NCBI GenBank assembly: GCA_947088345.1
Contig: CAMUGE010000034.1
Location: 1 to 36,243, forward strand
Reading direction: 5' to 3'
DNA length: 36,243 bases
DNA from: an uncultured Roseburia sp.
GTDB taxonomy: Bacteria; Bacillota; Clostridia; Lachnospirales; Lachnospiraceae
A program made the position numbers and the translations under genes. Shown here one piece after another: positions 15,165-23,339 of the stretch (its first letter is position 1; every line of letters starts with the position of its first letter). The notes under the pieces were generated by a model, which was given only the letters and a program-made list of their open reading frames with translations, was not told the DNA's origin and did not search any database.

Positions 15165-17442
15165 TTAAATACAGTGTCAGTTTCTGCTCAATTGCCGAAA
15201 GCGCATCCTGAAGCGTCGCATTGCCTTTTAAATAGTTTTCAGCTGCATCCAGCACAATATTTTGTACTGCGGCGTCCGCCACTGCGGATACATCAAGCCC
15301 CAAAAGAATGGATTCCAGCTGATCGGCCGCTTCCTCGTTAAACTGATTCATGGTAAAGCCATAGTGTCTGCCGTCTGGTGTGCCCGCTCCAATACTGATC
15401 TGGCTGTCAGGTCCATATGTTGTCAAGCCATTCTCACGAACTTTTTCCCAACTTTTGCGCGTCACCGGAAACCCGGTGTCTGCACCTGCACATTCTTCGC
15501 CAAACAGCAGCGCAAGAAATGCTTCCGCTTCCTCTCTTGCATCAGTCGAGCTGCCGATTCCCATTGACAAATAAGGTACAAAACAATTTCCTCTGTCTTT
15601 ATTCAGCACATCATATTCATATCCGTGTTCCTCCTGCCCCGCCAGCACATTGACAAAGCCTACGATATCTACAACGGTGCCAAATTCAGCTTTCGCATCG
15701 CCAAGCATCAAATCGCCCTCATTAAAGGAGCTGAGCAGATATCCGTCCATATTACTCCAGGTGCCTCTCTCCTCATTTTTTGCTCCGTTTGCATCATACA
15801 GTTTTTTTGCCGCACTTAGCCAGGCCTCTAACTGCGCGCTGTCTGGTCTGCCGTCTTTGATCCAGTTATTTGCATCTGCCAGAAATAATATTTTCAACAG
15901 CATATGTGCATTTTTCAAACTCAAGACTTTCGTGTCGCCTTCGGCAGTCGCTTTTTCTACATAATCTGCAAACGCCGTAAGATCTTTTGTATGATTCATC
16001 ATTTCGGCAGGTGCCTGTACAAGGAGCGGGTAAAAGCAGACCGGAAGCTCATAATAGGCTCCGTCCTTTTTATAATGATCGGTAACATTGGCAAACAGAC
16101 CGCCGTCCTGCTCCAACTGCTGAACAAAATTGCTGATATCCGAAAGGACCCCCTTTTCGATATAGCTTTCTACCGGCAGTCCGTCCAGCACAAACAGATC
16201 GGGCGCATCTCCTGCCAATATTCTCGTATTCAATGCTGAAAGTGCATCCTCCGCCGTAATTCCCTCCACGCCGCTTAAACCAATCTCAATTTTGACATAG
16301 ACGTCCTGATTCTCGTTCTGATAAATAGATGCCGCTTTCCGAAGCAGCGAGGATTCCTCCAGCGTATATATAATCAGCTGTTTATCGGGCACGGCTGATA
16401 CCGTTTTGTCATAGGTGAACTTTAACAGCTTCTCTCTGCCGGAAGAATCTGAAATATGCGCAAGGAAATTTTCTTCATCCAGCATTATAATTTCAAACAG
16501 AGAAGCTCCCGTATCACCGAGTGAACACAATTCGCCGTTGATCAGCTGCTCCGCCATTCCGGCTCCCGCCTTACAGTAAAAAACGCCCTGATGGGTCGCA
16601 TAGATAATACTGTCCTGTTCAACGCCTTCGTTAAAGATTATCGGATAACCTCTGTCTGTCCCTTTGGCTGCAAGATCCGTGTTCTGCCTAATCGCCTCAT
16701 CCAAAGCCTCATTGGGCTCCTCCGCCCGATTTTCCGCCAAATTATAAATCAGTATTCCACTCTGTGTTACGGTAAGAATACGATTTCCCGCAATGCCAAA
16801 GAAACCGGACGCCGGATCAGAACATTCCAGCTTTACTGCTGCGCCGCCTGCCATGTCAATCTGATAGATATTCTGCTGCAGATCCATCACATACAGGTTT
16901 CCTGCAGCATCCACACCGCACTGCAAAATGGATGGATCGTCTCCGCTGCCCGGCAGCTGCGGATTTATATCGGAAACAGTTCCGTCCGGCGCTACCTTTT
17001 TGATCTTTGCTTCTCCATCCTCAAAATACCCCTCCAAAATGGCGCCCCCGTCAGCCGTCACGCCGCCGCTGGTAACATAAGCGTCTTTGACCTGTGTCTT
17101 TGTGCTGTTCCAGTTTTCTCCCATGTCAGACGAGGTAAGGAGATAACTGGAGCCGCCCCCGTCCGACGCCATCGCGACGATTGTTCCGTCAGCGCTTTTT
17201 CCAAGACATAGAATATCTTCCATCGACTCGACGGGAAGTTCTACCTGTGATTCGAGAAAACGGCCCATTTTTTCACTCCCGCTTTCTTTCTGACCCTCCC
17301 CGCTGTCGTCATCCAGCTCGTCAATTGCGACTCCCGAAGTTTCACTGTCCGCAACAGCGTCACCGCCGCCGCACCCGCAAACCAGTCCTGTCATTGCGGC
17401 AAATGCCAAAAGTGCGCTAAAAAATCTCTTTCTCTTTTTCAT
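15157..17442 (-). CDS. Lipoprotein fusing an Asp-box propeller-like region to a sugar-binding ABC domain
   Basis: 761 residues, almost twice the usual length of a sugar-binding protein. The signal ends in LVCG-C24, a plausible lipobox, so it is membrane-anchored outside. Residues about 30-60 form an acidic linker. Residues about 75-350 are beta-rich repeats and include a canonical Asp-box S-x-D-x-G-x-x-W (SSDMGENW, 104-111) and repeated G-N-L-Y-V-type strands, suggesting a BNR/propeller fold. Residues about 355-761 are an extracellular solute-binding domain (QLIIYTLEE, then AGDAPDLFVLDGLPVESYIEKGVL). I chose the ATG at 17442 with GGAG 6 nt upstream. It heads the operon with two permeases and an efflux-type adaptor, and is divergent from a two-component system. 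The added domain could bind a polymer or peptide ligand. Confidence 0.85.
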   Translation of the reverse strand: MKKRKRFFSALLAFAAMTGLVCGCGGGDAVADSETSGVAIDELDDDSGEGQKESGSEKMGRFLESQVELPVESMEDILCLGKSADGTIVAMASDGGGSSYLLTSSDMGENWNSTKTQVKDAYVTSGGVTADGGAILEGYFEDGEAKIKKVAPDGTVSDINPQLPGSGDDPSILQCGVDAAGNLYVMDLQQNIYQIDMAGGAAVKLECSDPASGFFGIAGNRILTVTQSGILIYNLAENRAEEPNEALDEAIRQNTDLAAKGTDRGYPIIFNEGVEQDSIIYATHQGVFYCKAGAGMAEQLINGELCSLGDTGASLFEIIMLDEENFLAHISDSSGREKLLKFTYDKTVSAVPDKQLIIYTLEESSLLRKAASIYQNENQDVYVKIEIGLSGVEGITAEDALSALNTRILAGDAPDLFVLDGLPVESYIEKGVLSDISNFVQQLEQDGGLFANVTDHYKKDGAYYELPVCFYPLLVQAPAEMMNHTKDLTAFADYVEKATAEGDTKVLSLKNAHMLLKILFLADANNWIKDGRPDSAQLEAWLSAAKKLYDANGAKNEERGTWSNMDGYLLSSFNEGDLMLGDAKAEFGTVVDIVGFVNVLAGQEEHGYEYDVLNKDRGNCFVPYLSMGIGSSTDAREEAEAFLALLFGEECAGADTGFPVTRKSWEKVRENGLTTYGPDSQISIGAGTPDGRHYGFTMNQFNEEAADQLESILLGLDVSAVADAAVQNIVLDAAENYLKGNATLQDALSAIEQKLTLYLNE

Positions 17443-17784
17443 ATAAATCTCCATTCCGCCGCCTCTGTCCGGCGGCACACATAGTAATAAAAGTGTTTCA
17501 CGAACCTCCATTTCCAACCGTAACCGTTTTCTTTTGCCTTTCAAAGCTATATTAACAAATCTTCCTTTAATCTTTCTAAAAAAACACCTTTAATTTCACA
17601 AAAAATTTAAAGAATATTTTAAGACAGATATGTTATCATAATCTGGGAATGAAACTGTGACTGCAGTTCAAAGTTAGCGTGAAAAATAAATTTTTCGCAC
17701 GGCGATTTTTGTCCGCGCGCTAAAGCCGCTTATGCACATAAAGCGAATGTGAACTGCGTTCGCAATGCAGAAATGAGGATTATT
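17443..17784. promoter_or_regulatory. Divergent control region between the lipoprotein operon and the two-component system
   Basis: 342 nt without a gene. The left half is AT-rich and carries several TTTAA(T/A) words (17566-17571, 17589-17594, 17606-17611), spaced about two helical turns, which could be response-regulator boxes. No clearly spaced -35/-10 pair stands out. The right half (about 17660-17778) is a structured repeat with a GAAAAAT/ATTTTTC hairpin (17681-17696) and a CGCTTATG/CATAAAGCG hairpin; it forms the leader of the response-regulator gene. Confidence 0.4.
17736..17778 (+). repeat. Leader repeat, family 1, copy A (upstream of response regulator)
   Basis: 43 nt identical at 40 positions to the minus strand of 24240-24282. 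It ends in ATGAGG, which supplies the ribosome-binding site for the ATG at 17785. It contains GAACTGCGTTC, able to form a small stem. Confidence 0.75.
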
Positions 17785-18462
17785 ATGAATTTATTATTAA
17801 TAGAAGATGATGAGAATCTCTGTGATACACTGCTATTTCAATTAAAGAAGGAGCATTTCCATGTTACGGTCTGCCATGACGGCAGAGACGCGCTGGAGTT
17901 GTTTTTGCAGGATGCGTATGATCTCATACTTCTTGACCGGATGCTTCCTACGATGAACGGGCTTCTTGTTCTAAAAAAAGCAAGGGATGCAGGAATCAGG
18001 ACGCCGGTCATTATCATTACTGCACTCGGAGAACTGTATGACAGAATTGAAGGGCTTGACGGCGGTGCAGATGATTATATTGTAAAGCCGTTTGCATTTG
18101 AAGAACTTCTGGCCCGAATCCGCTCTATTTTCCGCCGTACCGGAAAATTCCTGGAACAGGATATCCGTTCCATCGGCGATCTCTCCTACGATGCCGCGCT
18201 TCGGGAATTAAAAGGTCCGAGTGGTCAGATTCGACTGTCCGGCCGGGAGAGTCGTCTTCTGGAAGTATTCCTCTCGGAGACAAATACAACGCTGCGCCGT
18301 ATGACCATACTTTCACGTGTCTGGGGCGCAGACGCCCCGGTCGAAGAAAGCAATCTGGATACCTATATTCACTTTCTGCGCAAACGCCTGGCCTTTGTCG
18401 GAAGCAGCGTAAATCTTGAAACAGTGCGCGGAGTCGGCTACCGTATGGAAGTGCCAAAATGA
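17785..18462 (+). CDS. OmpR/PhoB-family response regulator
   Basis: 225 residues. The receiver domain occupies residues 1-115: acidic pair E7/D8/D9, phospho-acceptor D51 in LILLDRMLP, Thr in IIITALG, and Lys in YIVKPF. A winged-helix DNA-binding domain follows from about 130 (LSGRESRLLEVFLS, then SNLDTYIHFLRKRLAFV, and ETVRGVGYRM). I chose the ATG at 17785 because GAGG lies 6 nt upstream and the product begins MNLLLIEDDE as in homologues; ATGs at 17749 and 17773 lie within a dispersed repeat. The histidine kinase gene overlaps the stop by 4 nt. It is divergent from the solute-binding operon and is the likely regulator of it. Confidence 0.93.
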   Translation: MNLLLIEDDENLCDTLLFQLKKEHFHVTVCHDGRDALELFLQDAYDLILLDRMLPTMNGLLVLKKARDAGIRTPVIIITALGELYDRIEGLDGGADDYIVKPFAFEELLARIRSIFRRTGKFLEQDIRSIGDLSYDAALRELKGPSGQIRLSGRESRLLEVFLSETNTTLRRMTILSRVWGADAPVEESNLDTYIHFLRKRLAFVGSSVNLETVRGVGYRMEVPK

Positions 18463-19805
18463 AAGATCAGACAATTATTAAAAAACTACATGTACAGCTT
18501 TCTTTTTTCCTGACATCTGTTACAGGTACTATTTTAATTATACTGACCCTGTTTTGCCTTTTCATTTCGGAGAGCGGCATACGAAAAAATACGCTCTACT
18601 CTTTCCGCAATGAACGGGACGCTATCATCACGCATCTGCAGACGCAGACCTCCTTTTCTCTTCAGTGGATCAATCAGGTACAGGAAAATAACCGGCTTTA
18701 TCTCTATCTTTATGACAATGGAATGCCGATCCTTGGGGCAAGGCTCTATTCCACGCAAAAAAAAGATGCGCTTGTATCGGATGTACTCGCATATGCGAAA
18801 TCAAAGCATCATTTGGATATTACAAAACCCGCTTACTCTGTACTTCCCATCTATTATGATTTTACGATTACAGATACCGATGACACTTCCTATTTTGTTT
18901 CAGCGGGTGTTGTTTCAAAAGAAAAAAATACGCTTGGCTATGTAATGCTTTATCCCCTGAGCAGACAGTCCAGGCAAATTGTGACACAGCGCATTCTGTT
19001 TGCCGGAGTTGACGCCGTCGCCGTTTGTCTGTTGTTTCTGTTTTCCCGGATATTTATTCAGAAAATGCTTCGTCCGCTGGAAGAAAACCGTAAAAACCAG
19101 ATTCATTTTACCGCATCTGCCTCCCATGAGCTTCGGGCGCCGCTTGCCGTAATTTTATCCAGCGCGGAGGCCATGAGAAAAGCTGATACACAACGGGAAC
19201 AGCTCCATTTTTTACAGATGATACAATCAGAGGGAGTTCGTATGCAGCGCCTGATTGCCGACCTGCTGTTACTGACACATTCTGATTCCGGCACGCTCCC
19301 GATGCATGTTGCTGACTGTCAGCCGGACCTTCTTCTGATAGACGCATATGAAAAATACGAACTTGCTGCAGCTGACAAACAAATTGCCTTTTCCATACAA
19401 CTGCCCAAAGAGGATCTTCCCGTATGCAGGGCAGATGCGGAGCGCATCCTACAGCTCCTCTCCATCCTGCTTGACAACGCGCTCTCTTACACGCCAAACG
19501 GCGGAGCCATTTGGCTTTCGCTTGATTTTTCTGTACAGACTGTAAAAAAATTTACCGCCGTGCACCGTTTTGAATTTCGTGTTACAGATAACGGCGTTTC
19601 CATCCCAAACAGCCAAAAAGAATTAATTTTTGAACGTTTTTACCGCGCGCAGAACTCGCACACGGACAAACAGCACTTTGGTCTGGGACTATGTATTGCA
19701 AAGGAAATTGTAAATGCGCATCATGGAAAAATATGGGTGGAAGATACTCCCGGCGGAGGTGTCTGTTTTTGTTTTCAGCTGATACAAAACCAGACTTCAA
19801 ATTAA
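18459..19805 (+). CDS. Sensor histidine kinase
   Basis: 448 residues. Two transmembrane helices (about 14-36 and 176-200) flank an extracellular sensor of about 140 residues with no recognised fold. No clear HAMP domain follows; the H-box SASHELRAPLA (His223) comes about 20 residues after the second helix. The ATPase domain has the N-box (LLDNALSYTP), G1 as DNGVSIP and G2 as HFGLGLCIA. In G1 the second Gly of DNGxGI is Ser, which may lower ATP binding; the rest is intact. The ATG overlaps the response-regulator stop (ATGA), so the pair is co-translated. A strong terminator follows. The kinase probably reads a signal related to the divergent transporter operon. Confidence 0.92.
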   Translation: MKDQTIIKKLHVQLSFFLTSVTGTILIILTLFCLFISESGIRKNTLYSFRNERDAIITHLQTQTSFSLQWINQVQENNRLYLYLYDNGMPILGARLYSTQKKDALVSDVLAYAKSKHHLDITKPAYSVLPIYYDFTITDTDDTSYFVSAGVVSKEKNTLGYVMLYPLSRQSRQIVTQRILFAGVDAVAVCLLFLFSRIFIQKMLRPLEENRKNQIHFTASASHELRAPLAVILSSAEAMRKADTQREQLHFLQMIQSEGVRMQRLIADLLLLTHSDSGTLPMHVADCQPDLLLIDAYEKYELAAADKQIAFSIQLPKEDLPVCRADAERILQLLSILLDNALSYTPNGGAIWLSLDFSVQTVKKFTAVHRFEFRVTDNGVSIPNSQKELIFERFYRAQNSHTDKQHFGLGLCIAKEIVNAHHGKIWVEDTPGGGVCFCFQLIQNQTSN

Positions 19806-19817
19806 CAGATTACACAG

Positions 19818-19860
19818 ACGCGGGGCTGTTGGGAAAAATCTCCCAACAGCCCCGCGTTTC
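19818..19860. terminator. Bidirectional terminator, 17-bp perfect stem
   Basis: Arms 19818-19834 (begins ACGCGGGGCTG) and 19841-19857 are exact complements around loop AAAATC, followed by TTTCC. It lies between the convergent kinase gene and the coiled-coil gene. Confidence 0.75.
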
Positions 19861-19870
19861 CGTACCAGTA

Positions 19871-20467
19871 CTAGGCATACAAATCTATCTTCCTGTAAGA
19901 ATACAAAAGTTCTTCCTCTCTGTTTTGCTGCTGTGCAGCCAGTTCCTGCTCCTGCTGCTCTGCGGCTTCTTTTGCCTCCTGAAGCTCCTTTAACTGCTCC
20001 TCGGTCAATTCCTCCGCCATCTCTTCCAGCTCCTTTGGAATCAGCTCCTCCAACAGTTCGGTCATCTCGCCCTCGTTCTCCTGTGTCTCTGTCGCTTCTT
20101 CTGCAAGATCCTCTCTGTATTCTTCCGGCGTCTTCGGCGCATTCTTCTCCGCTGCCTCGGCAATTTTTTCTCCCCGCTCTTTTGCCTCGTCCAGGACATG
20201 GCTCATCTGTTCCCGGTTAAATTGCGCCTTTGCCTCGGCAATCTGATCTTCATAGGAATGCAGCATGTTAAGCTTTCTGGCAATCTCATCAAGGCTGCCG
20301 CACTCCATATTCTTTAAATTTTCTTTCTGATTTTGAAAAAACGCGATCTGGCTGTCACGCTCTGACTCTCGCTGCTGCCTTTGCTGCGTACTCTTCATTC
20401 CCCGATTTATAAAACCGGAAACGCCGCCCAGACCGAACGCCGGATTATTCTGCATACCTATGTTCAT
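19871..20467 (-). CDS. Glu-rich coiled-coil protein of unknown function
   Basis: 198 residues, no signal peptide or membrane segment, so cytoplasmic. I do not recognise a family. The N terminus (NPAFGLGGVSGFINRGMKS) is Gly-rich and hydrophobic; the rest is highly charged and helical, with heptad-like patterns from about residue 30 to the end. A run rich in Glu (about 125-190) includes ELLEELIPKELEEMAEELTE. The C terminus, YSYRKIDLYA, is aromatic. The ATG has AGGAGG 7 nt upstream, a strong site, so it is probably well expressed. It stands alone between a bidirectional terminator and the mtnN gene. It could be a structural or scaffold protein; this is a guess. Confidence 0.7.
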   Translation of the reverse strand: MNIGMQNNPAFGLGGVSGFINRGMKSTQQRQQRESERDSQIAFFQNQKENLKNMECGSLDEIARKLNMLHSYEDQIAEAKAQFNREQMSHVLDEAKERGEKIAEAAEKNAPKTPEEYREDLAEEATETQENEGEMTELLEELIPKELEEMAEELTEEQLKELQEAKEAAEQQEQELAAQQQNREEELLYSYRKIDLYA

Positions 20468-20589
20468 ATCTGCTCCTCCTGTCTGATTCTGCTTTTTCTT
20501 TCCTGCTTCTGCTGTTCATATCGGCGATTTCAAAAAAAATATCAATCTCTATGTAACAAAAGGAACAAGCATTTTTCGCTGCATTTTAA

Positions 20590-21288
20590 TTAAAGATATT
20601 TGAGCATATCAGCTACCAGATTTGCCGAATGTTTCGCCGTCTCCCGCTCGAAAGTCGGATAATCCATCTCTGCGCTTTCATCCGCTTTATCCGATATTGC
20701 CCGAATAATCACAAAGGGAATCTTGTTTAAATATGCCGCATGAGCGATGGCAGCGCCTTCCATTTCAGCGCAGTCGCCATGAAACTGTGAAATCAGGCGG
20801 TCTTTGACCTCTTTATTCGAGATAAACTGGTCTCCGCTGACCACACGTCCGATCATTGCATGTATACCCGCATTTACTTTTTCACACGAAGAAACGGCCT
20901 GCGACGCCATTCTCTCGTCAGCCGCAAAAGACAACGTATGAAGCTGCGGCACTTCTCCGGGCGCATACCCGAAAATCGTCACGTCTACATCATGATGAAG
21001 CGCATCTTTCGAGATCAGAATATCGCCAATATCAAGACTGGCATTTAGTGAACCAGCTACTCCAGTATTGATAATATGCGTGACACGAAACAGATCCGCC
21101 AAAATCTGCACGCAAAGCGCCGCATTGACTTTTCCGATGCCGCATCGCACAATCACAACCTCTGTTCCGTTTAAACTTCCCTCAAAAAATTCCATGCCTG
21201 CTTTTTGAACCGTATTTCTCAAAAGCATCTGCTTCTTTAACGTCTCGATTTCCAGCTCCATCGCCCCGATTATCCCGAATTTTTCCAT
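20590..21288 (-). CDS. mtnN: 5'-methylthioadenosine/S-adenosylhomocysteine nucleosidase
   Basis: 232 residues, the normal length for MTAN/Pfs. It cleaves adenine from MTA and SAH, linking methionine salvage and the LuxS/AI-2 pathway. Visible: IIGAMELEIETL at the N terminus with the catalytic Glu, NTGVAGSL, GDQFISN, AEMEGAAIAHAA (ribose-binding Met-Glu) and RAISDKADESA (catalytic Asp). I chose the ATG at 21288 with AAAGGAAC upstream; an in-frame ATG at 21336 would overlap the GH127 gene and add 16 atypical residues. It follows the GH127 gene by 17 nt, so it is probably the last gene of that transcript. Confidence 0.95.
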   Translation of the reverse strand: MEKFGIIGAMELEIETLKKQMLLRNTVQKAGMEFFEGSLNGTEVVIVRCGIGKVNAALCVQILADLFRVTHIINTGVAGSLNASLDIGDILISKDALHHDVDVTIFGYAPGEVPQLHTLSFAADERMASQAVSSCEKVNAGIHAMIGRVVSGDQFISNKEVKDRLISQFHGDCAEMEGAAIAHAAYLNKIPFVIIRAISDKADESAEMDYPTFERETAKHSANLVADMLKYL

Positions 21289-21305
21289 AAAAATATTGTT
21301 CCTTT

Positions 21306-23324
21306 CTACTGATCCGTTGTCATATATTTCATCCATACCGCCATTTCGCCCGGTTTGCGATTGCCCCAGCTGTGATACGGTACAAATGTAAGAGATGTTT
21401 CCTCTAATGCCGGCTTTTGAGCGGAATAAAGGCTTACGCTCTCCCTGCTGCTGACACGCCTGCCCGACGCGTGAAGCACTACCGTCCCTCCCATCAAATC
21501 CGGTTCAAACGTCTCCCGAACCGGCGCATTGGTATCCGCATAGAGCGCCGCTAAATTTTCTCCGTTGTCTTCCTCCTCCAGGCAATAGACAAGCGGCCCG
21601 CGCATCAGAGCTGTTTTTCCGGCGTCCGCATGAACGGCTGGGTTTGCATAAACAAACTGCGCTTTCATCTCAAATGTGAAACTAATACACTGATGGCTCC
21701 AATTTTCGCGAAAGACAGCATAACCGTGCTCCACCTGCGGCGTAACAGATTTCCCGTCTATTGTGAAACAGGGATTTTTTGCATACGCAGGGATTCGAAT
21801 CCGCAGTTCGAAAGAAGAATGCTCTGTCCCGGAGGCATCTGTTTCTGATCTCCCGGTATTATGCCGGGCCTCGTCTGCGGTATGTTTTAGTTCTCCGCCG
21901 CCGTCTACCTGCAGCTGTACTCTCCCCTCATAGGGAAATCGGCTGTCAATTTTTATAGTAAGGGGCTCTCCGTCCCGCTCTGTCTCAATCGTACATCCGG
22001 CAAACAGATTCAGCCAGAGCGCATTCTTCTCAACAAAGCAGACATACTCGCCCAGTGAGGCAAGTGTTCTTGTTATATTCGGCGGGCAGCAGGCACAGCC
22101 GAACCATTTCTGCCGAATCGGCTTAATGTGATTCTTATCCGTCATGGGAATACAGTTCCGGGGCCAGACCTCGAGCGGATTTACATAGAAGAAGCTTTTC
22201 CCGTCCATCGCAATCCCGGACAGCACCGTATTCATAAGCGCAAGTTCCATTGTATCAATATAACCGGCATCTCCGCTGATCTGTGCCATTCGCCTGCAAA
22301 AAAGCGCAAATCCAATTGACGCACAACTCTCGGAATAATTGGTATCGTTTGGCAAATCGTAATCAACGGTAAACCTCTCTAATATGCCGGAACTGCCAAT
22401 TCCGCCGGTAAGGTACATTCTTTTTTCTACAATATTGCGGTACAGATTTTCACAGGCCTGCCATAGAGCCAAATCCTGGTAAGCATACGCCAGGTCCGCC
22501 ATAGCGCAGTAGAGGTAGACGGCACGTACGGCATGGCCTTCCGCGGTTTTTTGTTCCCGCACAGGCAGATGATTTTGTCCGTATACATTTAAGTATGGAT
22601 TTTTATCATGCCATACGTCAATATAATCGTCCCTGTCGCTCTCCGTAAACAGGTAATTCGGTTCGCATCCTCTGCGGTTGATAAAATCAAATGCCATGCT
22701 GCGGTATTTCTCTTCCCCTGTGACATCGGCAAGTTTTACCAGCGCAAGCTCAATTTCCTCATGGCCGCAAACCGCATTTTCATAACGACTGGTATGAAAA
22801 ACATCGCAGATCAGATCAGCCGTCTTTCTCATGATGTTTAAAAATCTGTCTTTGCCGGTCACTTTATAGTAGGCGACAGCGGCTTCGATAAAGTGACCGG
22901 CCGTATATAGCTCATGTCCCTCTTTTAAGTTTTTAAACTGTCTGCCCGGATATCCTATGGTAAAACATGTGTTAAGATAGCCGTTTTCTTCCTGTGCACT
23001 GCCAACCAGTTCGATTGCTTCGTCCGCAAGCTTTTCCAAGTTGGTATTCTGTTCATAGGAAAGGGAATATGCGACGGCCTCCAGCCATTTTGCCAGATCC
23101 GTATCCTGAAAAACCCATCCTGAGAAATCGCCCTGCTCTAACCCTGCTGCAATACGAAAGTTGGAAATGCAGTGACTTGGCTCGGCATCTTCCACCTGGT
23201 CGTTTAACGCTCTCCACTGGTACGGGATAATCTCCGCTGTCACAAGCTTTGTATAGCGGTTCCAAAATGCATCTTCTATCCTAATATGGTTCAATGATAT
23301 TAATTCCGGTTTTAATTTTCTCAC
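21306..23324 (-). CDS. GH127 family beta-L-arabinofuranosidase (DUF1680)
   Basis: 672 residues, family length. The enzyme would remove beta-L-arabinofuranose from short oligosaccharides, such as those of plant hydroxyproline-rich glycoproteins. Visible: an (alpha/alpha)6-type catalytic domain with EGHELYTAGHFIEAAVAYY, GHAVRAVYLY, LTGGIGSSG, and NYSESCASIG containing a conserved Glu. The zinc-binding cysteines are in WFGCACCPPNITR. The C-terminal third is beta-rich. No signal peptide is visible, so it acts inside the cell on imported sugars. The start is GTG at 23324 with GGGGG about 8 nt upstream, just 15 nt after the VanW gene. GH127 and VanW are not known partners; the linkage may be only positional. 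Confidence 0.92.
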   Translation of the reverse strand: MRKLKPELISLNHIRIEDAFWNRYTKLVTAEIIPYQWRALNDQVEDAEPSHCISNFRIAAGLEQGDFSGWVFQDTDLAKWLEAVAYSLSYEQNTNLEKLADEAIELVGSAQEENGYLNTCFTIGYPGRQFKNLKEGHELYTAGHFIEAAVAYYKVTGKDRFLNIMRKTADLICDVFHTSRYENAVCGHEEIELALVKLADVTGEEKYRSMAFDFINRRGCEPNYLFTESDRDDYIDVWHDKNPYLNVYGQNHLPVREQKTAEGHAVRAVYLYCAMADLAYAYQDLALWQACENLYRNIVEKRMYLTGGIGSSGILERFTVDYDLPNDTNYSESCASIGFALFCRRMAQISGDAGYIDTMELALMNTVLSGIAMDGKSFFYVNPLEVWPRNCIPMTDKNHIKPIRQKWFGCACCPPNITRTLASLGEYVCFVEKNALWLNLFAGCTIETERDGEPLTIKIDSRFPYEGRVQLQVDGGGELKHTADEARHNTGRSETDASGTEHSSFELRIRIPAYAKNPCFTIDGKSVTPQVEHGYAVFRENWSHQCISFTFEMKAQFVYANPAVHADAGKTALMRGPLVYCLEEEDNGENLAALYADTNAPVRETFEPDLMGGTVVLHASGRRVSSRESVSLYSAQKPALEETSLTFVPYHSWGNRKPGEMAVWMKYMTTDQ

Positions 23325-23339
23325 TCAAATATCCCCCGA

